From Chloroflexia bacterium SDU3-3 (lineage in GTDB: Bacteria; Chloroflexota; Chloroflexia; Chloroflexales; Roseiflexaceae), in NCBI GenBank assembly GCA_009268125.1, contig WBOU01000018.1, positions 87,426-151,425 on the forward strand: 64,000 nucleotides of DNA. Direction: 5' to 3'. Within the stretch, counting starts at the first letter, position 1. Each line of letters begins with the position of its first letter. The notes under the pieces are model-generated. The model ran no database searches and was not told where the DNA came from. It saw only the letters and a program-made list of their open reading frames with translations. Below, one piece after another: positions 50,140 to 58,733 of this stretch. Position numbers and translations under genes: made by a program.

Positions 50140-53100
50140 ATGACCTACTCGACGCGCTCTCGAAAACGTACTCCTGATCTTGCCAATGAGCCTACGCTGG
50201 CGCAGCCTGAGTCGGCGGATATCTCACAGGGATTTGGAGTGGCGGAGATCGATCGCACGGGCGCAGAGGCGGCACCGCAGCAGGATTCCCAGCAGGCGGT
50301 CCCCACCCTGCGGCATAGCTTCGGCAGCGTGCCGCTGCGGGCTGGCGGCGGGGTGGGTGTGGCTGCTGCACCAGGGACGCCGCCGGTGCAGGCCAAGCTC
50401 ACCGTCAACACCCCCGGCGACGCCTTCGAGCAGGAGGCCGACCGCGTGGCCGAGGAGGTGATGCGCGACCCCGAGGAGCCGACGACCGAGCAGCCGAGCG
50501 CGGGCGCGGCCACAGGCGGCAAGCTCCAGCGCAGCGGCGGGGCCGAGGCTGGGCCGGTGGCCGAAGAGCGCATTGCCTCCATGCAGTCGGGCGGCGGCGC
50601 GCCGCTGCCCGCCAGCGAGCAGGCCTTCTTCGAGCGCAAGATGGGCCACGACTTCAGCAAGATCCGCATCCACAGCGATCAGAACGCCGCTGACGCCTCG
50701 AAAGACCTGAGCGCGCGCGCCTTCACGGTGGGCAACAGCATCGCCTTCGCCCCTGGCGAGTACCAGCCAGGCAGCGCCGAGGGCCGCAAGCTGCTGGCCC
50801 ACGAGCTGACCCACACCATCCAGCAGACCGGCGGCGTGGCTACCAAGCGCATCCAGCGCAAGACGCCCGACCATGCGGGCGAGACCGCCGCCCCCGCCGC
50901 CGAGCAGCCCGCGCCCGGTCAGCCCGCCGCCGAGGGTTCTGCCCAGGCCGCCGAGGGCGCAGCCCAGGCGCAGGGCAATCCCCCCGGTGCCGAGGTGAAG
51001 GCCAAGGCCGACACCAGCAGGCGCACCAGCCCCGCCGCCGAGGAAGCGGGCGCGGGCGAGCCGCTGGCGCAGTCGGTGCAGAAGGCCGCCGAAGGCGGCC
51101 CACGTCAGGCCCTGCAGGAGCAGGCCCAGAAGCTGGGCGGCCAGATGCTGTCCGCCGACGCCAAGCAGCCCGCCGCCGACGCCAAGCAGCCCGCCGCCGA
51201 CGCCAAGCAGCCCGCGCCCGCTCAGGATGGCATGGCCGAGGCCCAGGCGGCCCAGGTCCAGGCTGGCGAGAAGGCCGCCGCCGCCGGTGCCGAACTGGCC
51301 AGCGCCCAGGAGGCTACCGCCAAGCTGGCTGGCCAGCCCGCCGAGCTGGCCCCGCTGGACATCGAGAGCGTGATGAAGCAGGCGGGCCTCAAGCCCAAGC
51401 GCCACGATGCCGATGGGCCAGATGCCAGCGTCTTCCGCAAGGAGAGCGGCCCGCCGCCCAGCGATGGCACTGGCGACGAGCAGGAGGTCGACCCGGCGGA
51501 GCTGCAGGCCCAGATCGAGCAGATGCGCAGCCAGTGCCAGGGCATGGTGAGCGGATTCATGGCCAATGCCACCGGTCGGGTGCAGGGCGCGCTGGCGCTG
51601 GGCCAGACGGCGGCGGCGCAGATCCAGGGGCCGGTGGCCAGCGCCCAGGCCACCATCCAGGCAGGTGTGCAGGAGCAGTGCGCCGTGCTTAGCGCCCAGT
51701 TTGCCCAGGCCCGCGCGCAGGCCCAGAGCGCGGCGGCCACCAATCGGGCGCAGGTGGAGGCGAAGTATGCCGCTTCGGTCGCGTCGATCCAGGCTAACCT
51801 CACCAAGACCACCCAGCAGATCGATACCCGCTACCAGCAGTCGATGCAGCGCGTGCAGCAGCTGGAGCAGACCCAGGTGCAGGTGCTCAACCAGAGCTAC
51901 GCCAAGGCCGATAAAGACTATCGCGCCACAGGCGTGCAGGTGGGCCAGGAGGCCGTGGGCATCGGCAATCAGATGGCTGCCGAGTACCTGAGCCACAAGA
52001 TCAACCGCGACGACAGCCTGCTGGATGGCGACCTGACCGACCGACGCTGCGAGGCGCGGGCCAAGGCCGCGCGCGAGGTCTCCAGCCAGTACCAGCCGGG
52101 GCTGGTGGATGCGGCCAACAAGCAGGCCGACGAGGCCCAGAAGGGCAAGCCGCGCGATCTCTCGACCCTGAGTGGCATCAAGACCCAGGCGCTCACCACC
52201 CTGCAGCAGCAGCAGCAGGCGCTGCTCCAGCAGGCCCGCGCCGCCGCCGATGCGGCGAAGCAGCAGGCTATGCAGGCCAAAACCCAGTTCCTGCAATCGA
52301 TCACCCAGAGCTTGAGCAGCACTATGCAGACTCTGCAGTCGCAGGAGGCCAGCCAGCTCCAAGGGCTGCGTTCCATGGGCCAGCAGCAGTCGATGGCGAT
52401 CGGGCAGGCGGGACAGGGCATCATCGCGGGCCTACAGCGGTCGGTGAAGCAGGCGGTCGGTGGACTGCAGGAGTCGATCGGCGGCGTGTCGGGCGCGCTG
52501 GCGGGCGTGCAGGTGCCCGATCCCGAGGCGGTGGGCAACAAGCTCGCGGAGGCGATGGGCCAGATCGACAGCGGTATTGCCTCGCTGCAGGCCCAGGTGC
52601 AGCAGAGTGTGGCTAATGCCCAGCAGCAGCTCACCCAGCAGAGCGCCCAGGTGGTGCAGGGCCTGGCTACCGCGGCGCAGCAGGGCGCTGCTGCGGCCAC
52701 CCAGCTAGTCGCGCAGATGACAAGCGGCCTGACCCAACTGCAGAGCGGCGCGCAAAATGCCTTTGGTGAGATCGAGAAGTCCTTCACCACGCAGTCCTCC
52801 CAGATCCAGAAGAGCGCAGCCGATGGTTTCGACCAGGTGCTGAAGGGCACCGAGCAGTCGTTCCAGCAGGTCAATCAGAACATCAGCACCGCATTTGCCC
52901 AGGCCACCCCGGCCCTTCAGGAAGGTCTGCGCGGGGCGCTCAACGACATGCGGGCCAAGATCCGCGAGGAGGCCGACAAGGCGGCGGATCAGGAGCAGCC
53001 GCGCTGGAAGGGCATCCTGAAGATCGTGCTGATCATCGCAGTGATCGTGGTGGTGGCGCTGGTGGTCGGGCCGTTCGTGATCGGCGCGGTGGGCGCGGCG

Positions 53101-55719
53101 GCGGGCGCGCTGGGAGCCAGCGCGGCGGCGGCGGGGGCTATCGGCGCGATTGTGGGCGGCGCGATTGTGGGCGCAGGCTCCAGCGCGGTCATCCAGATGG
53201 GCAACAACCTGATCGACGGCAAGCCATTGATGGAGGGCGTGGTCCAGGCCGCGATCGTGGGCGCGATCGGCGGCGCGTTGGGCGGCGTGGGCGGGCTGGC
53301 GGGCGATGCGCTGGCCGGAACGCTCACCTCGACGTTCGGCAAGGCCGCGCTGAAGTTCGGCGTGGACATGGTGGCCGACACCGTGGGCAATGTGCTGGGC
53401 AGCCTGGCCACCGGCCAGCCGATCACGCTGGGCGATCTGGTCTCGGGCCTGGCGATGAGCGGCGGCATGTCGCTGATCACCAACGGCCTGACCAAGATGG
53501 GCAAGTTTGGCAAGGGCATTGAGGGTATCCAGCAGCGCTCGATGGGCACTGGCGACTCGGTCGGCAGCGCGATCGGCGCGAAGGTGGGCGCGGCGATGGA
53601 TATTTCGGTGCCGAAGGTCAGCACGCCGCAGGTGGACGCGCCTTCTGCCGCCCCGCACGTGGATGCGCCGAAGGTGGATGCCCCGCCCGCGCCGCAGGTG
53701 GATGCGCCGAAGGTCGACACGCCCGCGCCGCACGCGGAGACGCCAAAAGTCGATGCGCCGAAGGTGGATGCCCCGCCCGCACCGCAGGTGGACGCGCCGA
53801 AGGTCGACACGCCCGCGCCCCAGGCCGCCGCACCACAGGTAGATGCGCCGAAGGTGGACGCGCCCGCCCCGCACGTGGAGACGCCAAAAGTCGACGCACC
53901 GAAGGTGGACGCGCCGCCCGCCCCACAGGTGGATGCGCCGAAGGTTGACACGCCCGCGCCGCATAACGAGACGCCGCAGGTGGATGCGCCGAAGGTGGAT
54001 GCCCCGCCCGCGCCGCAGGTGGATGCGCCGAAGGTCGATACGCCCGCGACCCACGCGGAGACACCGAAGGTGGACGCGCCGAAGGCCGACACACCAACTG
54101 CGCCGAAGACGGATACGCCCGCGCCGCATACAGAAGCACCAAAGGCCGATGCGCCGAAGACTGATAGTCCTGCGCCGAAGGTGGAGGAGCCAGAGGCTAC
54201 CGCGCCGAAGCTGGACGAACCATCATCTAGCACGCACTATGATCAGCCTGAGATCGAGCCAGGCGTGGTGGCGAAGCAGGAGCTTGATGGTGGGCATCAG
54301 GTCAAAGTCCTTAAAGATGGTCGTATCATACGCTGCTCCACATGTAGCGAGATTCGTACTCAGTATGCTGCGGAGTTGCTGGCCGATCCCAAGCTACGGA
54401 CAGAGCTTGACGCCATCGCAAAGATAGCAGACCCAACCGCAAAAGCAAAGGCCTCGGCAGAGCTTGCAGCGCGCCTAGAAGCGGTACGCGTAGAAGCTAC
54501 GAGTAATGGCACTCCTGCTGGTATTGATCCGAAGGCTGCGGTGGCTGCGCAGCAGGCTGGCCTTCCTGCGGCCCCTGAGGGATATTACTGGTACAAGGAT
54601 GGTGGCCAGCTTATTGTGAAGCGAAACCCAGGCCAGGGAGACTCGCTTGTCCCACTTCGCTATGATGCCGACTCACCTTCGCAGTTTATGCCGGATGTCA
54701 CCCCCCCGAAAGACTATCAGTGGAAGCCGCAGCAAAAGAATGGCAAGTATGAATACACCTTAGAGCCGACGAAACAAGGCATGCCATCAATTACCTATGA
54801 TCCGAAGACGAAGCGCTGGATCGACGCAAATTCGGGCAAAGACTATGTCGCGCCGGAGCTTGCTGGCGGTGATTGGGCCGATCATTCGTATAATAGTTCT
54901 GATGTGAAGCCCTGTTTTGTTCCTGGGACGCTTGTTCATACGCCGAATGGCTCTTGCCCTATTGAGTCACTTCGTGTGGGGGATCTGGTCTATACCTATG
55001 ATTTTACACAGAAGACGGTGGTGAAGAGGCTGATTTTAAAGCTGTATCAAGGCCATACCGAACATCTCGTTGATGTGCAGGTTGGCAATGATATAATCAC
55101 AGCTACCCGTATGCACCCATTTTGGGTAGAGAGCGCCCAGGAATGGCTGCCAGCCGCACAGCTTGAGACGGGTATGCTCATCCGATTGCTTGATGGGACT
55201 ATCGGGGTGGTGAAATCAGCACGAGTATACCCTGCGGTTTCGACAACCTATAACCTTGAGGTTGAGGAAACCCATAACTACTTTGTTGGTGGCGATGGTG
55301 TTCTTGTACACAATGGTTCTGATGATGATCTTTCGAACTTCGCTAGTACCGAAAAAGCGAATGCATATATTTATATTATTAAATGTGTGCAGGCAGATGG
55401 TAGTGAAGTTACCATATATGTTGGTAAAACTATTCAGGATCCAGATACAAGATACCAGCAGCACCTTGATGAATCATTAAAAGATAGCTCTTATAAGCGT
55501 ATAGATGGTAAGCCTTGGGGGGATCCTGAGGTTAAAGCACGCCTATCTGTAGACAGAGTGCCGCTTGGTGAACGGACTGCTTACGAAATTGCTATATGGG
55601 AACTCTATTACATCAATAAGGAGAAGGCTCAGTTTGAGGCCCATATGCAGAATCAGATAGCACCGATCACTGAGGATAACTATAATGAGTTCAAGAGTAT
55701 GCATAATCCATGCCTCTAG
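50140..55719 (+). CDS. Giant polymorphic toxin: DUF4157 (eCIS-core) - coiled coil - Hint - GIY-YIG nuclease tip
   Basis: 1859 residues. Residues about 155-232 are the DUF4157/eCIS-core domain (FFERKMGHDFSKIRIHSD...LLAHELTHTIQQ) with a metalloprotease HELTH at 221-225. Ala/Pro/Gln-rich sequence and long Gln-Ala coiled coils fill 235-950. A hydrophobic Gly/Ala segment (961-1060) may enter membranes. A Val-Asp-Ala-Pro-Lys linker of about 200 residues (1157-1355) follows. A Hint domain runs from C1592 (CFVPGTLVHTPNG) to N1725 (VLVHN). The AT-rich tip, 1726-1859, has YIYIIKC (Y1743), YVGKT (Y1760-G1762), R1771, H1775 and a downstream Glu (E1816), as in GIY-YIG nucleases. DUF4157 proteins are often cargo of extracellular contractile injection systems. 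No signal peptide. Immunity genes follow. Confidence 0.9.
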   Translation: MTYSTRSRKRTPDLANEPTLAQPESADISQGFGVAEIDRTGAEAAPQQDSQQAVPTLRHSFGSVPLRAGGGVGVAAAPGTPPVQAKLTVNTPGDAFEQEADRVAEEVMRDPEEPTTEQPSAGAATGGKLQRSGGAEAGPVAEERIASMQSGGGAPLPASEQAFFERKMGHDFSKIRIHSDQNAADASKDLSARAFTVGNSIAFAPGEYQPGSAEGRKLLAHELTHTIQQTGGVATKRIQRKTPDHAGETAAPAAEQPAPGQPAAEGSAQAAEGAAQAQGNPPGAEVKAKADTSRRTSPAAEEAGAGEPLAQSVQKAAEGGPRQALQEQAQKLGGQMLSADAKQPAADAKQPAADAKQPAPAQDGMAEAQAAQVQAGEKAAAAGAELASAQEATAKLAGQPAELAPLDIESVMKQAGLKPKRHDADGPDASVFRKESGPPPSDGTGDEQEVDPAELQAQIEQMRSQCQGMVSGFMANATGRVQGALALGQTAAAQIQGPVASAQATIQAGVQEQCAVLSAQFAQARAQAQSAAATNRAQVEAKYAASVASIQANLTKTTQQIDTRYQQSMQRVQQLEQTQVQVLNQSYAKADKDYRATGVQVGQEAVGIGNQMAAEYLSHKINRDDSLLDGDLTDRRCEARAKAAREVSSQYQPGLVDAANKQADEAQKGKPRDLSTLSGIKTQALTTLQQQQQALLQQARAAADAAKQQAMQAKTQFLQSITQSLSSTMQTLQSQEASQLQGLRSMGQQQSMAIGQAGQGIIAGLQRSVKQAVGGLQESIGGVSGALAGVQVPDPEAVGNKLAEAMGQIDSGIASLQAQVQQSVANAQQQLTQQSAQVVQGLATAAQQGAAAATQLVAQMTSGLTQLQSGAQNAFGEIEKSFTTQSSQIQKSAADGFDQVLKGTEQSFQQVNQNISTAFAQATPALQEGLRGALNDMRAKIREEADKAADQEQPRWKGILKIVLIIAVIVVVALVVGPFVIGAVGAAAGALGASAAAAGAIGAIVGGAIVGAGSSAVIQMGNNLIDGKPLMEGVVQAAIVGAIGGALGGVGGLAGDALAGTLTSTFGKAALKFGVDMVADTVGNVLGSLATGQPITLGDLVSGLAMSGGMSLITNGLTKMGKFGKGIEGIQQRSMGTGDSVGSAIGAKVGAAMDISVPKVSTPQVDAPSAAPHVDAPKVDAPPAPQVDAPKVDTPAPHAETPKVDAPKVDAPPAPQVDAPKVDTPAPQAAAPQVDAPKVDAPAPHVETPKVDAPKVDAPPAPQVDAPKVDTPAPHNETPQVDAPKVDAPPAPQVDAPKVDTPATHAETPKVDAPKADTPTAPKTDTPAPHTEAPKADAPKTDSPAPKVEEPEATAPKLDEPSSSTHYDQPEIEPGVVAKQELDGGHQVKVLKDGRIIRCSTCSEIRTQYAAELLADPKLRTELDAIAKIADPTAKAKASAELAARLEAVRVEATSNGTPAGIDPKAAVAAQQAGLPAAPEGYYWYKDGGQLIVKRNPGQGDSLVPLRYDADSPSQFMPDVTPPKDYQWKPQQKNGKYEYTLEPTKQGMPSITYDPKTKRWIDANSGKDYVAPELAGGDWADHSYNSSDVKPCFVPGTLVHTPNGSCPIESLRVGDLVYTYDFTQKTVVKRLILKLYQGHTEHLVDVQVGNDIITATRMHPFWVESAQEWLPAAQLETGMLIRLLDGTIGVVKSARVYPAVSTTYNLEVEETHNYFVGGDGVLVHNGSDDDLSNFASTEKANAYIYIIKCVQADGSEVTIYVGKTIQDPDTRYQQHLDESLKDSSYKRIDGKPWGDPEVKARLSVDRVPLGERTAYEIAIWELYYINKEKAQFEAHMQNQIAPITEDNYNEFKSMHNPCL
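53611..54200 (+). repeat. In-gene VDAPK/VDTPAP linker repeat
   Basis: About 590 bases encode repeated VDAPKVDAPPAPQ and VDAPKVDTPAPH blocks with a main period near 30 residues (90 bases). The repetition also keeps the complementary strand open, giving a spurious 414-codon minus-strand frame. Confidence 0.9.
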
Positions 55720-55728
55720 GAGTATATA

Positions 55729-56364
55729 ATGCCGACCTATAAAACAGGAGACCTGTTTGCAATACCGCTTGGGGATGGAACCTACAGCATCGGGCGGATC
55801 ATGCTGGATGTGGCAAAGCAGTGCTGGAAGCCCAAGCTGATCGAGGATACATCGCCGCTGCACGCATTCTCGAATAGTCTGCTGGTTGAGATCTATAAGA
55901 CCACCTACGATCATCCCGTGGGCGAGCAGTCTGATCTGCTCATCCCAGGCTATTTTGTCTCACCACAGCTGGTGAAAGATGGGACATGGCCGATTGTGGA
56001 ACATGTCCCAGTTGATCCGACGCAGGTGGCGTTTCCTGAGTTTGTCAGCCCGTTTGGGATGAATATGTATTTGATGCGGGGCGAGGTACGCCTCTTGCTG
56101 GGGCCAGGCATTGATGGTTGGCAAGGCATTTCTGTTCCGCTGAAGGTTAAGCCGCCGATTGTGCTGCCAAACATCTGCCGATACTATCTTGGGCGGCACG
56201 AGGGAATTGCCCCAGCGGCACTGGCTAACGCCAAGCTCACCAACCAGGATCTGCGCTTCAACGATCGCCGCAGCGAGGTGTACCAGGCGCTTGGTCTGTC
56301 GGAAGATGAGCCATACTACCCCTTTGCGGCCTCACGCGGATTTGATCTTGCACGCTTCTATTGA
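55729..56364 (+). CDS. Imm26-like immunity protein
   Basis: A 211-residue soluble protein beginning 9 bases after the toxin stop (AGGAG ribosome site overlapping the toxin end). YKTGDLFAIPLGDGTYSIGRI is the Imm26 start pattern, followed by a conserved strand-rich middle and WPIVEHVPVD. Imm26 members neutralise nucleases of polymorphic toxin systems. Immediate 3' position and the shared AT-leaning composition of the toxin tip make it the cognate antidote of the GIY-YIG-like nuclease. Confidence 0.75.
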   Translation: MPTYKTGDLFAIPLGDGTYSIGRIMLDVAKQCWKPKLIEDTSPLHAFSNSLLVEIYKTTYDHPVGEQSDLLIPGYFVSPQLVKDGTWPIVEHVPVDPTQVAFPEFVSPFGMNMYLMRGEVRLLLGPGIDGWQGISVPLKVKPPIVLPNICRYYLGRHEGIAPAALANAKLTNQDLRFNDRRSEVYQALGLSEDEPYYPFAASRGFDLARFY

Positions 56365-56396
56365 TGTTTCCTCTCTAAGAAGATGTAGGTGCTGCA

Positions 56397-57665
56397 ATGG
56401 GTTGGTGGCCAATAGGTTCTGATGGCGATGTGATTGGCGATGACCCTGCCGATAGTGTGGCGCTGGCGCTTAACGTCCTTGCTGAACAGTCGCAGCAGCG
56501 CAGCGGCGCGCTGCCAAGCGTGGGTGATCTGCTCGGCCTGCTTGCCACGGTGCTGCGCGAGCCAGATCTGGCGGTGCTGGATGATGCCCAGCGTGTGGCG
56601 CTGGCTGGCCTGGAGGCCACCATGCGCTCTGGTGTGACGATCAGTGGGAACGGTGAGCGCTGGATTGATGCGTGGCAGATCGCGCCGATCCGCCGTGCCT
56701 GCGCCCGCACGCTGCGGTTCTACCAGGATGCTATGGCGCGCCCCCCGCGCCTGAGCGAGGTGCTGGCCACCTGGGCATTTGTGCTTGGGAGCGGAGCCGA
56801 CGACTATCTTGCGGTTGACCCAGATGATGCGCTGCTGGGGATCGCTCCGCAGCTTGCGCCGCTTCGCCCGCGCGAGGCGTTTCTCGCCCCTGCGCACCGC
56901 GAGGTGGCCGTGCGATTCCTCCGTGAGGAGGTGGAGCGCCTCGCGCTGATGGCGAGCGACCCATCTACCGATGCGGGCGGGCGCGAGATCGCGTTGGATA
57001 TGATCTTCCGCTACCGGCTGTCCCATCTGATTGCGCGCTACTCTCGTGGGGACGCCATCGCGAGCCTTGGGGCCGAGTTCCCCGCGATTGTGGATGCGCT
57101 TGCGGCCTATCTCGCTACCCCCGACTCGTATGGGATCGCCCTTGAGTTCTATGAGCACTATGTTTCCTGCATGTGGCTGGTGTCGCTGGCTACCCTGCTG
57201 CATGTGGATGACGCGCTGTTTGACCGGCTGCTGGGGTTGCTCAACCAGGGCGGGCGCGATATGCTGTTCGACCGGCTAGTGGCCTATCGCCGCCCAGGTG
57301 GGGAATTGTGTCCCGATCTGCTGCACCCGCTGCCGTATACGTCGCTCGCTATGGCGCTTTCTAGCGCGGAGCCTCGGCGCGGCGAGCTGCTGCGCATGTT
57401 TTTGGGCCAGTACTACCCGAGCGCCGCGAAGCTCTCGTGGCACGACCTGCATCTGAGGTCGAGCGAGAAGTTCTTTGGCTACTGGAGCTTCGAGGTGGCG
57501 GCGTTTGTGGTGTGCGAGGGGGTCGAGGATGCGGCGTTTGCCGATGACTATTTCTACCCGCGCGACCTGACCGGGCGGCGGATGTATCGGACGTGGGAGG
57601 ATTCGGAGCAGGGGGCGGCAGATCGCAGCGCATACCAGCGCTATCGTGAAGAGATCAAGGGCTGA
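56397..57665 (+). CDS. PoNi/DUF1911-like immunity protein with extra N-terminal half
   Basis: A 422-residue protein. The C-terminal half (about 195-422: RYRLSHLIARYSRGD, ALEFYEHYVSCMWLVSLATLL, FGYWSFEVAAFVVCEGVEDAAFADDYFYPRDL) matches the DUF1910/DUF1911 pair found in PoNi proteins that neutralise PoNe DNases. The N-terminal half starts MGWWPIGSDGDVIGDDPAD, a pattern common in other immunity proteins, then a helical region. It is therefore about twice the usual PoNi length and looks like two immunity modules joined. It follows Imm26 by 32 bases, but no PoNe toxin is present, so it may be an orphan antidote against foreign toxins. Confidence 0.7.
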   Translation: MGWWPIGSDGDVIGDDPADSVALALNVLAEQSQQRSGALPSVGDLLGLLATVLREPDLAVLDDAQRVALAGLEATMRSGVTISGNGERWIDAWQIAPIRRACARTLRFYQDAMARPPRLSEVLATWAFVLGSGADDYLAVDPDDALLGIAPQLAPLRPREAFLAPAHREVAVRFLREEVERLALMASDPSTDAGGREIALDMIFRYRLSHLIARYSRGDAIASLGAEFPAIVDALAAYLATPDSYGIALEFYEHYVSCMWLVSLATLLHVDDALFDRLLGLLNQGGRDMLFDRLVAYRRPGGELCPDLLHPLPYTSLAMALSSAEPRRGELLRMFLGQYYPSAAKLSWHDLHLRSSEKFFGYWSFEVAAFVVCEGVEDAAFADDYFYPRDLTGRRMYRTWEDSEQGAADRSAYQRYREEIKG

Positions 57666-57701
57666 TGTTTCTGCATGAGGCGCAGGTTTTTTTCTATTCT
57701 G

Positions 57702-57991
57702 ATGATGAATTATCGCTATGAGCGCGAACTTCTTGCCCAGCAGATCGCAGATGAGATACAAACGTACCCCGACTGGGTGGCGCTGCTGCCGACCACGGCG
57801 CAGGGTTCGGTCGAGAACGCACGGTTTGGCGCCCTGACCTTCGCGCTTCGCCTGGGGCACGCTACAGCGAGATGAAGCAGCGCCATATCGCCAGCCTTGA
57901 CCTGCTGGTGACGCAGCCCGATGGAGCGTATCGCCAGACGTTGCTCCTTGGCGACGACACGAAGGTCTACGGCGAGATCGTGGCCACGTAG
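57702..57991 (+). pseudogene. Frameshifted remnant after the immunity genes
   Basis: Two frames join into one plausible protein of about 95 residues: MNYRYERELLAQQIADEIQ...VENARFGALTFALR in one frame (stop at about 57873) and YSEMKQRHIASLDLLV...LLLGDDTKVYGEIVAT in the next, ending with TAG at 57989-57991. A single-base indel near 57850 (CGCCTGGGGCACG) would explain it. No family was recognised; it may be a decayed immunity or toxin fragment, or a sequencing error. Confidence 0.5.
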
Positions 57992-58133
57992 GCGCTGTAT
58001 CTAGGGCAGAGCATGCGCGGCGACCCTGCGAGTGCTGGAGCACCTGCGGGATGCCCAGCCATCGTTTTTGCATGCCGATGTCGCGGATGCGATTCAGCGC
58101 CGTAGCTGATCGTATTTGTGGGGAGAGATGCCC

Positions 58134-58658
58134 ATGCCTCGCTACCTGCCCAGCGTCCCCTACACCTGCTCGATCTGCCACACGGCATTTCCCCTCCGCA
58201 CTTGGTTTGAGCCAGCGCGCCCCGGCGTGGTGCAGATGCCCGACTCCTGCCCCGCCTGCGGCGCGCCCATCCGAAGCCGCGCCGATCTCACGGTCGGGAC
58301 AGCCAAAGACCTGATCCTGACGCACTACCAGCTGCCTACCTACAAAAAGCTCTACGCCGATGCGCGGGGGTTCTTTGTCAAGCAGTGCTTGACCGAGAAA
58401 GATATCGATACGCTTGAGGCGCTGGTGCACGATCTGGATATGGCCGCGTGGGCCGCTGCCGATAGCCAGGAGAAAGCATCGCAGAAGCTCTCGCGCGAGG
58501 ATAAGCAGGAGACCTCGCTGATCAAGCGGGCCGCTGAGGAGCATAAGGCGGGCACGCTGCAGCAGGAGCTGCGCGCGGCTGCCGATCAGGCCCGCGCGGC
58601 GCTGAGGCGGGAGCGCGAGCAGCACATGAGGGTGTTTGAGCAGCGCGCGCAGCGCTGA
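58134..58658 (+). CDS. Hypothetical zinc-ribbon plus coiled-coil protein
   Basis: A 174-residue protein. An N-terminal four-cysteine ribbon (CSICHTAF ... CPACGAPI, about residues 11-46) is followed by a helical middle (LTEKDIDTLEALVHDLD) and a charged coiled coil (SREDKQETSLIKRAAEEHKAG ... ALRREREQHMRVFEQ). No known family was recognised. ATG 58134 has GGGGAGAG upstream; ATG 58128 is also possible. It closes the accessory island and is followed by a terminator shared with the convergent lipoprotein gene. Confidence 0.6.
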   Translation: MPRYLPSVPYTCSICHTAFPLRTWFEPARPGVVQMPDSCPACGAPIRSRADLTVGTAKDLILTHYQLPTYKKLYADARGFFVKQCLTEKDIDTLEALVHDLDMAAWAAADSQEKASQKLSREDKQETSLIKRAAEEHKAGTLQQELRAAADQARAALRREREQHMRVFEQRAQR

Positions 58659-58684
58659 CTCTGGGTGAGGCGGGCTTCATGAGT

Positions 58685-58711
58685 GAAGGCGGGCCAGCGC
58701 GGCCCGCCTTC
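58685..58711. terminator. Bidirectional terminator between convergent genes
   Basis: 11-bp perfect arms GAAGGCGGGCC/GGCCCGCCTTC with a 5-base loop. Confidence 0.8.
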
Positions 58712-58733
58712 GCTGTGTCGCGCCGGGTGTGGC

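Noticed and set aside
52989..54233. 414-codon minus-strand frame inside the giant toxin gene
   Set aside because: Mirror of the GC-rich VDAPK repeat; the plus-strand protein has clear domains on both sides.
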